The notes under the pieces: generated by a model
The model's database searches: none
Seen by the model: only the letters and a program-made list of their open reading frames with translations
What the model was told of the DNA's origin: nothing
Source of the DNA: Xiphophorus maculatus
Taxonomy: Eukaryota; Chordata; Actinopteri; Cyprinodontiformes; Poeciliidae
Reading direction: 5' to 3'
Assembly: GCF_002775205.1 (NCBI RefSeq)
Contig: NC_036459.1
Coordinates: 16,476,312 to 16,540,311, forward strand
DNA length: 64,000 nt
Position numbers and translations under genes: made by a program
Shown: in pieces, positions 36,401 to 48,293 of the stretch
How the letters are laid out: each line of letters begins with the position of its first letter
How positions within the stretch are numbered: position 1 is the stretch's first letter

Positions 36401-38407
36401 GAAACATTAGCAAAAGCGTTTAGGGTTATTTATCAGAAACACAAAACAAATTGATTCAGTTCCAGAAGACTTAAACATTTCCGCACATTAAAGTACAACA
36501 CAATTGCTTAATCTCATACAGAGAATGCAGCAAGTTTTCAATGTGTTCTTTCAAATTTGACATAAAAACTGAGCTGGTAGAGTGTTTTTAAATCCTGCCC
36601 AACACACATACTATCTATGCTAATAGCTGCTTTGGAGGATTAAAAGACTATATGAAAACACATTTCCTAGTTTGTTAAGCTAGTCCTGTTTTAACAGTAG
36701 CACAACACAAGATATTTATGTTGAAAAATCTGTTGTGTCAAAAAAAAAAACTAGATTTTAGCCATTTTAAGCTCTATATTATATACTTTGCTATTTAGTT
36801 TGTCCTCCAATTATCAGTAGTAATTTAGAAGATAACTCTATACGTCCATATTAAAAAAAACCCAAAACATGTCGTGTGCATCTAAACGTGAGGAAATTAA
36901 TTAGATTTTTTTGTGACATGAACTCCAGTCAAGTCTTTGAAACTTCTGAGTCTCCCATTGTGAAGAGTCAACTTTTTTGGGGAGGGACGGGGGGGTGAAA
37001 GGAGTGCAGTTTACTTAGATGGTTTGGACTTGTTTAGAGAAGAGTCAATGATTATATGGGTCGACGGATGCTGAGGTTGGAGCCACAGGGCAGGAAGACC
37101 AAAGGGACATTTATGGATGTAGCAAAAAAGGACATGAAGTTAGTTGGTGTGAGGTAGGACTACATGGAGACAGATGAATCGCATTTCCCTGTAGGGAAAC
37201 GGTGGAAGAGAAGTCTTCCTACATTATTAAACGACGGTTTACCATACAACTTAGTCTCACCTCAACGTGTGCGCTTCCTTCCCAGAGTAAAGGGAATACA
37301 GCAGTGTAGGAGCCATTGCGATGATCGAAAACTCGCCCCGCCACGCCTGCGTTAAGGGTAGGGTTGTGCAGCCGAGCGAGCAGGAAGTCTCCGCCAGACG
37401 TTTTGGGCCGACCGTGGAAGTCGGACATTTTTATCAAAACCTCCAGCTGACCCCCTACAAACCAACTTCCCCGTTCGTTTGGGAGAACGGTGAAGGTGCT
37501 GTGAGCGGGATCACTGGTGTCACTCAAGGAGAGGTGAGGTGGCAAAGAAAGCGTTTCGGGCCAGGCAATTAAGCGTTTCAGAGAATTTGCCACTTGTGCC
37601 TCCTTTGGTGATAGTGAATGGAAGGAGCAGCTGGTTTTAGCAATACTGTTGGTGAGTTTTGCCTGAAAAAAACAAAACAGCAAAACAAATTAGCTGGCAT
37701 AGTCACACAGAATTAAAATCTACCAGTTATTTGTTTTGCGGTATGAAGATTTCTGTTTCTAGGTTAATTGTTCAGCTGTAGCTTCTCGAAGACTCATTTA
37801 CAGAAAGGAGTTTCTACACCCAAGCATCTGTATCCATGCCTTAAATCACCATGTGCAATTCAAAGCTTTGTTACACCAAGAAAAACTTTGCACCCACCAA
37901 CTCCTGGCATTATTTCTGTACACATGCTCAAACACTGACATACTTGAACACAACATACTTGCAAGTACGTTAAAGCCTCTGCACATATGTGCGCAAACAC
38001 CAAAAGGAGATCTTTGAGGGTTTTTTTTTCATACTTCTGCACAAGGATCAGATTTCAGGATTTACAAACTTGTTGCTACTGTTACAAGTTGAGTTGTGCA
38101 ACAGGCTTTGTCTCTTTTCTTGGTCAAGAGAATAATTTCGGTATCGGTAAAATGTCCCCCTATACGTCTGGAGACGTGACAAATCTTGCCAAACACATCC
38201 AACCTTTAATACACCTTCACATTATGTACAGCTAATCTCTGCAAGTCAAATCCCTCATAAGACTCACAGACTCACCTTGGTTACTTCACATGTTCTTAAA
38301 TAATTGTCTCCGTACAGCAGCAGAATAATGACATTCAGAGTCAAGAGGAGGTAGATAACTCTGAACTTCAGACAGCAAAAGGCTCTCCAGGCTGGTGGTC
38401 TCATCAT
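33409..38407 (-). CDS. NXPE family member 3-like protein (copy D)
   Basis: Seven coding exons in gene order: 38276-38407, 37261-37662, 36092-36384, 34596-34648, 34384-34416 (33-bp micro-exon), 34045-34269 and 33409-33965, 564 codons with all junctions GT/AG and in phase. The start is the first of two adjacent ATGs (MMRPPAWRAF), inside an exon with its acceptor at about 38448. A strong anchor follows (VIYLLLTLNVIILLLY). The neurexophilin-like part has IAWPETLSLPP, LLARLHNPTL and STGEPWFCYKPKNLSC. The esterase-like part has LYGDSTIRQWFEYL (GDS about 363-365), GIWSHFSTFP and DAWEMSIAHHLPH. It is clearly diverged from A and C across its length and has a longer exon 6 start (FNFPWDFSGG). It looks intact and is probably the older paralogue. 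A LINE 3' end lies in intron 3. Confidence 0.93.
35120..35311 (+). mobile_element. LINE 3' end in intron of copy D
   Basis: The block encodes LIKYLKDTKLAGRI, then has CCAGTTGGTGGCAGTAATAC and an AGAAGAAGAAGA tail, matching the 3' end of the LINE at 15665-16484. It is severely 5'-truncated and lies antisense to the host gene. Confidence 0.8.
36390..37200. other. intron 2 of NXPE copy D, nothing further seen
   Basis: AT-rich intron sequence with no embedded ORF or repeat that I could name. Confidence 0.5.
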
Positions 38408-38454
38408 CAGTGATGTCTTTGTTGGATCCCAGGTTAAAATGCAAAATCTGAAAA

Positions 38455-40470
38455 AAAAAAAAGCAAATGTGTCATTAGGAATCATTCTCATGTGTTTTTG
38501 TTTTCCATTTTATTCTGTTTTGTATATTAGTTGTTTCCTTAAAATCTGTTTTGTTGCTGTTTTATGTTGAAAACAAGTCAAATGTAGATTTCTCCAAAGA
38601 ATCTTTCTCAGCACATTTCCTTTATCTGCTATTGCTATTAAATTGCTTTTTTTATTATTATTATTTTACATTTTGGGTAAAAATCTTAAATGTTTATTTA
38701 TAATAGTGCCGACTTCAAGCAGAAACTTTTTTGCTCTGTAGATGTGTTGAGTTTGACCTCTAACCTATTAGTGTCCAGACAATTTAAGTTCTCTATTAAA
38801 TGAGTTTGAGATCAGAGTCACAAATACGAGTCCTCTATTTTTTTTTTATTGAGACCAGCAGGGGGCACTGTAGATACTTTAAAAAGAATGTCTTTGCATC
38901 TGACACTTTCCAAAGTGGAGGGTTGCAAATGGCAAGTGGATGAAAAAAATCTTGCATCACTGCAAGTTAGACCAGCCACACATGACGGCAGATTGACAGC
39001 TGTCCTGTGAAGGTAAGTTGTTTCTCTAACATTAACGCATTTATCAGAGCATACGTGGGCATGACTGACAGCGCTAAGACCCGCCTCCTGGTTTTGACTG
39101 GTTGTTTTTGACCTTTTTTTTCAGACCACACTGAGATGGAGGAGGCAGAGGAACTTGATTCTCCCCCCGACAGATTATCTTATCTCATACTGTCGCAACA
39201 TGATGAATGTTTTAACAAATATGTTAATAGAAAAAAAACAAATTTTTTTGGAAAACCATTTAACGCTTAAGGTCCTTGAACCTGTAATTCTGTGAACTTA
39301 TTCTAACTGAATGACATAACTGAACATCTAGAATCGTCTTTTCTGGCAGTGGTTCATCATTACTGAATCTCTACATTACTGAAGCAAAAAAAAAAAAAAA
39401 AACCCCAGGAGAAAATAGTTTGAGATCCTTAAAACATTATATACACGCGCAGCCTGAAATGACTGAACAGCCAAACGCAGCTCAGCCAACACCCTGACAT
39501 GAGGCTGGACCACGCAGCGCCTCCAAATGTGGAGCATTGTAAAGGATGGCTGCAGCTGCAGATCTGGGTTATTTCCCCTGAGCTGAAGGTTCTTCCTCAA
39601 GGTGAAGAGTTTTTTTTCCCCAGCAGTTTTCCGCCAGAGATTTAGACTCTGCTTTCGTGGTGGGTGGGGGGAAATCTGTCTTCGCTTGTTTTAGTTTGAC
39701 CTTGGAACTGTGAGAAGGGGGTTGGGACGTTGGCGCCTCATCATGACTTTAAAAAAAAAAAAATTCATCACATCACCTTTTTTTTTTAAATTATTGTTTA
39801 TGCTTCAACACTTTAAAAAAGTATTGTAAATAACTAAAATAATTATGCAACGTTAAGACATCAGTTGGGATTAGACTACTGCTAAAGGGAAATTATGGAT
39901 TAATCATTCTAAGCATTACTTTATATGAGATTTGTGGTTCATTAGTTTTCAGTTCTTTGTTTTGCAGACTTTCCTCCAAATGCTTCTTTAAAGCTATTTA
40001 AGTTCAGCCAATCTGTTTGTAATATGTTGAAATGATCACTTTGTTAGGTTATACAACCCTAAGATTAGCCTCAGAAACCAAAAAATAAACATCTTTTATG
40101 GATGTTTTTGTTTGACCTTTCAGTAACTTCAGAGGGGCCCAAAGTGGGACCTGTGGGTGACTAAAAGACTGTGGGATGATTTGTTTGTGTCTGCAACTCA
40201 AGAACGGTCCAGTCAGTCTGAAACTTTGAATTATACTGAGAATAATGTGGAAAATTTAGATTTTTGTTGATTTATGAATTTAAAACTCAAAGATAAGAAC
40301 TCTCAAAGTGAGTGAGCGACTTTGATTTACCAAAAAAAAAAAAAACTGGCTTCCCCTTATAATTTAATCATTATTATAGGAACCAAAATCTTTTGTTGTT
40401 GTTGCTGTTTCAGAAAATAGAGAAATGGTGACTTACGAACTTCTGTGTTGCTTAACAGTTTCAAATGTGA
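38455..40470. other. spacer between NXPE copy D and the next gene
   Basis: The promoter of copy D should lie here (minus strand), but no clear core element was seen. A dispersed repeat occupies about 39048-39235. Confidence 0.4.
39048..39235. repeat. dispersed repeat, copy 1
   Basis: The run GACAGCGCTAAGACCC, CCTCCTGG, GTTTTTGAC, the GGAGGAGG-like part, then ATTATCTTATCTCATACTGTC and ACATG is shared in order with 53738-53935. The family is unknown to me. It is non-coding and possibly SINE- or MITE-like. Confidence 0.65.
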
Positions 40471-40479
40471 TTTCCAACA

Positions 40480-40764
40480 AACTGGACACAAATCCCAGCG
40501 TGTTCACATTACCGAAACTGCGTGAAGCAGCCACGCCCGCGGCCACGCGCAAAAGACCAGCATTTATCGTCCAGCGCGTGGAAAAAGCTGAGCGCGAGCT
40601 CAGATGGAAGCGAGGGGGAGTTGAGGTGAGCGCGTGAGCTGAGCTGCGTCCCCACGTGCTGTGCGCGTCGCAGTGGGGAGGGGTCCAAAGCGAAAGGCGG
40701 TGCGGGGAGCGTCGCCTCGCCCGGCGGAGCCGCGCGTAATGCTGTGCGGGCTCCGCGGAGGAGG
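40480..40764 (+). promoter_or_regulatory. CpG-rich promoter / 5' UTR of the + strand gene
   Basis: From about 40490 to 40990 the DNA turns sharply GC- and CpG-rich in an otherwise AT-rich region. This is typical of a vertebrate CpG-island promoter and leads straight into an ATG and a first exon with splice donor. The transcription start itself cannot be placed. Confidence 0.6.
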
Positions 40765-40987
40765 ATGCTGGATCATGAAGCGGCGGCCGACGTGCGGCTG
40801 GTCCAGCAGATCGGCGCGAGCATGAAGATCCAGGGCGGCGGCGGCGGCGAGCACGTCGGTTGCAGCAAGGTCGGAGACGGCCAGGTCGTGTGCTTGCAAT
40901 GCCAGGATGAGGTGGTGCGGGTCTGCCCGGGCAGCCCGCGCAGTCCCCGCCGCGCCTTCACCACGCGCCTCTCCTCCGGGTCCGCAG
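40765..40987 (+). CDS. putative first coding exon of unrecognised gene
   Basis: An ATG at 40765 opens 74 codons plus one base (MLDHEAAADVRLVQQIGAS onward, with a GGGGG run and a Cys-containing VVCLQCQDEVVRVC segment, then SPRSPRR). The exon ends at CCGCAG before GTATTA, a usable though not ideal donor. It lies in a CpG-rich block, ends in phase 1, and can join in frame to phase-1 exons at 44850 and 54914. I do not recognise the family. The Cys pair could be a metal site or chance. A reading from upstream GTG at 40744 is open but lacks an ATG. Confidence 0.55.
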
Positions 40988-41119
40988 GTATTAAAAAAAA
41001 AAAAAAAAAAAAGGCATCCTGTGCAGCATCCAGACTTTGATATGATGTTTTACAAGTGTTACCTTCACTGAAGATCTAAAGCAGAGGTTCAAAAGTAGTG
41101 GGACACTTTAGTCCAACTC

Positions 41120-41690
41120 AGGTTTATACTCAGCTACACGTTCAATAATAATAATAATAATAATAATAATTATCTAGAGTTTGGCTGTTCTCACTGAGCA
41201 TTTTTGCTGTGATGTTGGTCATTCATTATGTGATGAATTATGGATGATAGGGTTTCCCGCTGACTTCCAACAGCTTTGGAAATAAATTACGTCTGCAGGG
41301 TCTCTGTAAAAATGGAGTCAATTGTAATTGCTTCAGCTGGAAGAAGAAAAAAAAAAAAAAAAGAGCCAGTCAGTGATAAACAGAACCTCAGTGCCGCTGC
41401 GGTTCTGTTTGGATGCAGCTGTTGGTGTAAGATTAGAGAATTAGAACAGGAAGTGATTTTGAGAGGAACTTTTTATTGATCTTTTTAATAAGCAGATGCA
41501 TCTGTTGATGACTTTGTCCCAAGCAGAAATGTAAGGAAGCATCTGAAATATTCTGCGGTTCGTAAAGAACAAAGTCATTTGATTTATTTTTATGGGTTAT
41601 TCCAGGAAACGTATATCGACCAATCCGCCTATGGGCAGATGTAACGTCATGATTATTGGATTATTGGTTGAGTGACATTTAGCCTATTTC
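41120..41690. other. intronic DNA with ATA microsatellite
   Basis: An ATA tandem run lies at 41143-41170; nothing else was recognised. Confidence 0.5.
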
Positions 41691-42225
41691 TAGGCCATCA
41701 CAAAGCCATTGGCCATTGTAGATAGAATGTGTACATTTCCTCCAAAAACTCAGAAAACCTTGATTGATTTAAGACATTTACTAGAAATTTTCTAAAAAGA
41801 TTTTGTTTTTAAATGTTTGATTTCTGGGAATTTTCGTAGTGTGAAAAGTTTCAAAACTCAGAAAATTCCAAGTTTTTTTTCTTGAAAATTTCTGAGATAC
41901 ATAAAAAAAAAAAGTTTTTTTTACCAGAAAATTTTCAAATGTTGAAACTCACAAATTTCCACGTTTCTTATACAACATTTCCTAGATTGATCCTAAACAT
42001 CTCTGGCTTTTTTTCTCACAAATTTTGGGCTTTTGAAACTCTGAAATTTCAACATTTTTTCTTAAAAAATTGTGAGATTGGTCTCAAAATTTCAGATTTT
42101 TTTCTTGCCCGTTTTCAGCTTCTTAAACTCAGAAATTTTCTATTGTGTTTTTTGGGGGGTTTTTTGTGAAAATTCCTGAGATTAATCTCAAAATGTACGA
42201 TGGCCATAACACGCCGTCATAACAC
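41690..42225. repeat. palindromic AAATTTC / GAGATTAATCTC repeat, copy 1
   Basis: The motifs CTCAGAAAATT, GAAATTTC, GAGATTGGTCTCAAAATTTC and GAGATTAATCTCAAAATG recur at irregular steps of about 50-80 bases with T-runs between. The block ends with CATAACACGCCG. Related blocks are at 46275-46470 and 51690-52020. Confidence 0.7.
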
Positions 42226-42229
42226 AGGG

Positions 42230-44845
42230 CATGATGGAAAACCTTAATAAAGCAGCATTAAATTCAAAAACACACCTTATGTTGTCATTTTGATTTGATG
42301 TTTTGTATTTAACAAAGTTTAGGCAATTACTAATCTCTATAAATTTATTAGTCTTACTTGAGATTCCCACATACTTTCTCCAATTTCCAGAATAAATTCA
42401 GCCTTGTTGTCTTTTTAAGGGAGCAGGTTATTGACATGAATGTAGTGAAGACGAATGAGATGGTAGAAATGAAGATGATGAACTTCAAGAACAGTTGTCA
42501 GGACAAACTGAGACTGATAAAGATGGACGCACGAATCAGGATGAGAATCAGGGCAGTGAAGGCGAAGGAAAAGATCTCTGCTATGGAATATACAGTAAAT
42601 AATCTGATTTCTACCTTCCTATTTTTGACCTTATCATTAAGACGTCTGTCCTAGCAGCGTAAACCCAACATCTGGGTTAAGGGAAATAATCCAGCAGGTT
42701 TGTGGTTTGGTTTTTCTTGCGCCGAGACAGATTAATGATCACTGCAGTCTCCCCTGAAAGCTGGCGTTCCACATCAGGGCCGTAGTTTTCGGTGTGGAGG
42801 TCGTTTTGTTTGTTAACCATAGGATAAATGAATAATGGAATCGTTCTGTTTATTCCTTTAAGTCCACAATAAAAAAAGGAATCATTTAGATGTTATCCAT
42901 CAAAATGGCTGCCATTGTCATTAGGCGCGTACGGGAATTTAAAACTCCCAAGATGATCCAAGATATTGAGTTCAGAGTGAGACGGGGTGAGATTTTAATT
43001 TTACTTTTAAAGAAAACGTCAAAGATTAAATTTATGCAGCAGAAATGCCTTTATGCTGCATTTTTTTAAAATAAATTTGACCAAAGCCTTTACTGGTGTT
43101 TTTTCTTATTTCTTAAATTTTTTCAGACCATAGCATAGCGCTTCAGCTATGCCTGGTCTGTTGTACATTTCCCATTTCAGAGTTGCTGTTGATGGCGTGC
43201 ACTGTGATTCTGACGAAACTCAACATACCCGTAAACGTCCTCAACCCGTAATCCCCTAAATTAACCGATAAATGTCCAGCCATTTTATTAGCAATGCTTT
43301 CCGCCTGCTTCATTGTCTGTGCAGTGACGACGTTGCTTTGTTGCCATTTACGGTTCTCACTGGAAACCCAAAGAACTGCAAAGGAAATGATGTAGAGCAG
43401 TTGGGGCAACTTTTAGTAGTCTTTCGTCTTTGAGAAAGACGAGAACGGGCGACCCCTAGTGACGGGGCGGTGAGCAGCGCTGCACCCCGCGCTGACTAAC
43501 TGCATCTTAACACCTAAAATAAAATACTTTTTTGAGTCGAGCTTTCATTGGGCTGATAGAAAAAAAAATGCAACTCAAGTCTATTTTTCCTTTTATTATT
43601 CTTTTAAATTACAAATAGTCCAAATATGTTATTAAAGTGCAAAACATTTGTAGTAAAGAACAGCTGCTTTTTATTATTATTTCTGTGTGTTTGACGTCAT
43701 TGGAAAGCTTTGAATCCACACTTTTCTTTCAGAATCTATAAATGACTCAAAGCAGTGGCAGAGAGATTTTACTGGTGGCTAAAAAAAATAAATAATGTGA
43801 AATAAAAGCAAAAAAAGTAATACCTTTCAAAAAGCAATTATACTGCAGAGACAAAAAGAATAGAGAAAAAGCAAGTATATGTGAAATTTAATGAGCGATT
43901 AGAAACTGAAGATTAAATAATTAGCCTGATGTCCTGAGCAAAATATGTAAGCATTTTAATTTCTTTTATTTACTGTTTACTCAGCGTTGTCAGCTTTCAG
44001 AAGTTTGTTCATAATTAGTTTTAGAAAATAGTGGCAGTAGAACTTGACACCCTCCTTGTGGTGGCTTTGAGATATAACACCCGAATAGGAGCTTCGCCCT
44101 TAAATATAACGCACCAGCAACAAATTCTGCGTATAGTGGTGATGCTGCTGAAACGTGTCGCTGAACGCAGCACAAATGTATAGATGATGAAAAAAAAGGC
44201 ACCAAATCCTTATGTAAATGTTCATGAATCCGCTTGTGCGGCACAGCTTTCTGCCGTAGCAAGTTAGAAAGGCAACATTAGATCAAGAATAATAAAAAAA
44301 ACATACTTTTTTCACATTGATTTATTATTTCCCTGTGTCTCTCTTTAGTAGTATTGTTGAAGCTATTAAAAACTGTTTTGATAGCCAACATGGTTCTTTG
44401 ATCTATTGTCAATGTCTTCATAGGACAGTCGCACAAGCGGCTTCTGTTTTCAGATGTCATCCCGATGACTTTGAAAGCCCTAATCTCTATTCCTCCATCG
44501 CCTCCAAGGTTAAGAATTGTTACACTCAGTGTGGCCTGACATTGTTCAGGGTGCTAACACTGCAGGATTAGAGTTTCATTCTCGTAACCTTGCAGGTTCA
44601 GGAGTTTTCTCCACCTCCCCCCCGCTGGAGCAACACAACACCCAGGGGTTGCTTGACATACTTGAAACTGCGAGACAAAAATATTTCCCCTTACCTTCGG
44701 ACTACAGAAACTTTTAATTGCAAAAGCATTGATTGTAAAAAAAAACCCAACCGATGCTAGCCTCGCGCTGAGGAAATCAATATCTTTTTTCTTCCCTCCC
44801 GCTGCAAGTTACTTTGGATAACACGCCGCCTTATTTATGTGTCCC
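42230..44845. other. probable intron of the + strand gene
   Basis: The ORFs at 42358-42654 and 44317-44717 lack recognisable domains and acceptable exon boundaries. Nothing else was seen. Confidence 0.4.
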
Positions 44846-44849
44846 ACAG

Positions 44850-44924
44850 ACCGTGAACCCAGCAGCAGCAGCTACAACGTGTCTTCAGGAACATTTTACA
44901 GCTGCGTCAGTCAGATCACCATCG
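44850..44924 (+). CDS. putative second exon of the unrecognised gene (75 bp)
   Basis: The exon is bounded by TGTCCCACAG and GTAAGT, both strong splice signals. Entering in phase 1 it is open: (D)REPSSSSYNVSSGTFYSC then VSQITI. It also ends in phase 1, so it could be skipped without breaking the frame. The other two frames give less natural peptides. It belongs with exons at 40765 and 54914 by phase, strand and spacing. Confidence 0.55.
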
Positions 44925-45179
44925 GTAAGTCTCACAGGAACTCAATTATTGGTTAGAGGAGGGGGGAATGCTTTAAATATTTTGCCGTTCATGTGCACAG
45001 GATGGTTTTGCTGTGTGGTGGTATTAAGTATTGCGTAGAACACTTTTCAAGCTGCCAAAACCAAAAGGGCTCTACAGCAGTGGTCATTGCCTCACACAAA
45101 AGGTCAATTTCAGATAGATTTTCAAGAAGACTGAGGTTGTTTTAGCCTGATGGAACAAGAGCTGTGATTTCCAGACCTG

Positions 45180-45180
<1 letters not shown>

Positions 45181-45263
<83 letters not shown>
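45181..45263. repeat. (CA)n microsatellite
   Basis: An uninterrupted CA dinucleotide tract of about 83 bases, likely to vary in length between individuals. Confidence 0.97.
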
Positions 45264-45267
<4 letters not shown>

Positions 45268-46274
45268 TACTGTTATATCTAAAAATCCATTTTGACTAGA
45301 CAAGACTATATTGGACTATCCGGAAAGGTAATTTAAAGGTAATCTGCATTTACATTCTTACTAGTAGGAGTAATAATTCAAGATATCTTCAGTTACATTT
45401 TGACGGATCAAAATCCCCCTTCCAGACATCTCAAACGACGTCACCGGATCTGCAGTTTATGACATCTCGCATGTAAACATTACATTTTCAGATATCTGAA
45501 TTAAGAGTTGCGTGGAAGGCCGACATGTGCTCTCACTGAGCTGTCCAAACAGCTGCCTTCAGAATTTTAGGTTCCCCAGCACAAACTTGTCAGAAAATGT
45601 CACAAAGTCGAAAGAGCTCAGCAGTGTGGCCTGTAAGGAAAATGCTAAATTTCATCAGCTTGAAGACTGCTTCAGAAATCTGCAATTTATTTTCCTCCTA
45701 TTTATTCATTTCCGACAAACACAACTCACTTAAAAACATCTTTGAAACTCTGAACGTTCTACTGTCAACCCATTCCCAAATTCCCTAATTTACTTTATGA
45801 CTCGACATAATTTAATTGTAGACGTCTGAAATTAAATCCTCCATACAACTCAGTGGTAAAGCTGACATAGTTTATACTCGTCAGTAGTCAGAATGTAATT
45901 AGAAATATCTTAATTTACTAATACGTCTACGTCCTCTAGTCATAAACTAATTTAAGCTATCTTAAATTAGTGCGGTGAAACCGATTTTATGTTATGACGG
46001 CCTGCCATACACGCCCTGATTACGCCTGGACTCACCCACCTGTTTGTAAAGATGGTCCGGGACACAGCAGCAGCAACTTCCTGTGCTTCCTTGGCGAACT
46101 TCTGTTCCTATAGCTACATCTATCGTTGGATCGATAAAAAAAAAAAAAAATCCAATAGAGTAAAAAACGTCCGCTTCCTGTGCTCCAGACGCTCCGTCGT
46201 ATCAACACGGAAGTTCTGGAAGCAGGTGACGTCATCGCGTCTAAGGTTGCTCCTGAAAGTTTAACCCTCTTATA

Positions 46275-46470
46275 ACCATATGTCGGCGTATTAGGACCGT
46301 TATATGAAAGAAAAGAGTACATTTTCGCCAAAAATCTCAGAAATGTTTTGGTTAACCTAAGAAATTTTCTACAAAAACGTGGAAATTCCTGAGTTTGAAA
46401 AGCTGAAAAAATGCTGGAAAAAAAGTTCCAGAATAATCAGAGAATTTTTCTAGAAAAGAAAAAAAATAGG
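46275..46470. repeat. palindromic AAATTTC repeat, copy 2
   Basis: The block starts TCGGCGTATTAGGACCGTTAT and continues with CTCAGAAATG, AAGAAATTTTC, GTGGAAATTCCTGAG and AGAGAATTTTTCTAG units, resembling 41690-42225 and 51690-52020. Confidence 0.6.
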
Positions 46471-46685
46471 GAAACTGATTTCCTGTCCCTATCGGTTTAA
46501 CGATGGGGCCAAATTTATTGGAATAGGGTTTTTTTTTTCTTTCTCCCTTTAGAAAAATAAATAAAAAAATAGTTTAAAAAAACTACTTTTTGAAATTGCG
46601 TTTTAATTTTTTTCTAATTAGTTCGGAAACAACAAAATTTGATAAAAGAACAAAGCAGGAGAAATCTCTATGGAGTATTCTTGTA

Positions 46686-48293
46686 TACAGCACTGTTGGC
46701 TCTGTATGTACTTCCGCCATTTTCTCACAGTCAACCACTATGGACCTTACCACAGGGGCCGCTTTTCATTGGCTGATGCCCATTCTACGTGGTCACGTGC
46801 GAGGCCGTCTCACAAACACACTTAGCTTCCCGTTAGCTAAGTACAGCATAATGGCAGAACTGATACAACTTCTACACCTTGAAGTCTGTCTGCTACACAG
46901 TCTTACGTTAGCTAAACAGATCAATATGCAATGTGTCTGTATCTGTCATACACTAAAGATTTTATTTTAGCAGAAAAGGCTTTGGACTAAACTGTTACTC
47001 GTGTTAGCCACGTTAGCACCAAGTACAGCTAGTCAATCAACCGTCGCTGTGTTCAGGGAAGCGCTGATTAATAACATAATCTGTAGCATAAAATAAATGT
47101 CGATCAAACTGTTGCTTCAACCAATCAGATTTTGAGTTGGCGACACCAAGGTCCTCTAGCAGGCGTACGGAAACGTCAGCGTATTCACACGCTCTGATTG
47201 GATAGTCAAAGAGTGTACTAGCCAGAGCTAGCAAACTGCATCTGTAGCGAGCTGCGCAAGCAAAGATATTGTTGTGTTGATTTAATAGCTGGTTTTTCAA
47301 CCCACAATGGGTGAAGGAGGAGAAGAAATGGATTTGGTTGGAGATTTACTGTCAAAGCCATTTTCAAGACGGACTTTTCAAGAAAAGCTGGACATTGTTA
47401 AGCAAGGTCGGGTAACTCCGAAGCTAGCGAGCCTGTCACAACCGGGAAAAGGATTTGTCCGCCATTTTCAGTGTACTAACTAAAACTTATGCCAGAAATA
47501 GGATCGGGCAGGCTGGACTTTCAGCATTAGCTTTGATGGCGATAGAAAAGGACTTCTTCATGGAACTGAAACGCACGGATAATCTGCACAACAGAGTAAT
47601 TGAAATCTTCTTAAGGAAAGAAAGGAGGATGGATTTTGTGTACAAATAATCAGGATTTTTGGTGAGTAAAATGTTGCTATATTCCTAAATAATATTGGAA
47701 TTTTATCAGGTTATTTTTGATGCTTTTTTTTATGTGTGTCGCAACTGTAGACGTTTTATAGCCATAAAATAGTTATTGAGGGTTGGATTGATTCAGACTG
47801 AGCACTACTGAAGGCCTAGGTGTGAAATGCACGACCCGCCACTGCATTCACAACAAACATCAAATGGAACAAAAATATATTTCATACAATTTTAACAAAC
47901 AAATGGCTTCTACCGCGATAATTATGTGAAATTAAATGAATTATATCCCAACTTCAGAAGATTTGCCTTTACCTTTCCAGAGCTCTTTGGTTCCTCCTAT
48001 CAGTCTGTAGCTTCTCATATTGAGGTCAAAGTTCAGATCTACCATAACTGACTGACACCTGCTGGCCTCAGGTTTGCAACCAACTTGTGACTGAGAAACC
48101 AGTAACCTCCTCCCAGTTGATGACATGAACTTGTTAGTTCCTCTGTCCATTTAGTAGCTGATATATTGTGAAAATCCGGTAGAAATGATGCACTAATCAG
48201 ACATGTTTATGTAGAAACAACGCGCCGCGAGGCTTTCTTTGTGAGACTTGAGGTCATGTGGGTCGGTTGTGGGCGGAGCTTGGTAAGGACCAT
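46686..48293 (+). mobile_element. hAT-related repeat with deleted ZMYM1-like transposase
   Basis: The flanks 46686-47071 and 47845-48293 match 4138-4523 and 4807-5254. The 773-bp centre holds the two ends of a hAT (ZMYM1/TTF-type) transposase gene, with the middle deleted. The centre finishes with ACGACCCGCCACTG at 47844, whose complement CAGTGGCGGGTCGT looks like a hAT terminal repeat. So a deleted hAT element seems to sit exactly between the two conserved flanks. Confidence 0.75.
47307..47649 (+). pseudogene. internally deleted hAT (ZMYM1-like) transposase
   Basis: The ATG at 47307 opens MGEGGEEMDL, then KPFSRRTFQEKLDIVKQGR, TPKLASLSQPGKGFVRHFQ, the N-terminus that precedes the TTF-type zinc finger in ZMYM1-like hAT proteins. 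Right after the HF codons (about 47465) the frame is lost. The next coding piece is the C-terminal dimerisation end: SVLTKTYARNRIGQAGLSAL, ALMAIEKDFFMELKRTDNL and IEIFLRKERRMDFVYK, with stop at 47647-47649. The zinc finger and the catalytic core are deleted, so no activity is possible. Piece order and reading direction agree with the family. Confidence 0.85.

Noticed and set aside
40425-40637. 70-codon ORF before the CpG-rich exon as the true gene start
   Set aside because: It runs through AT-rich DNA into the CpG block, has no domain, and does not join in frame to the likely first exon.
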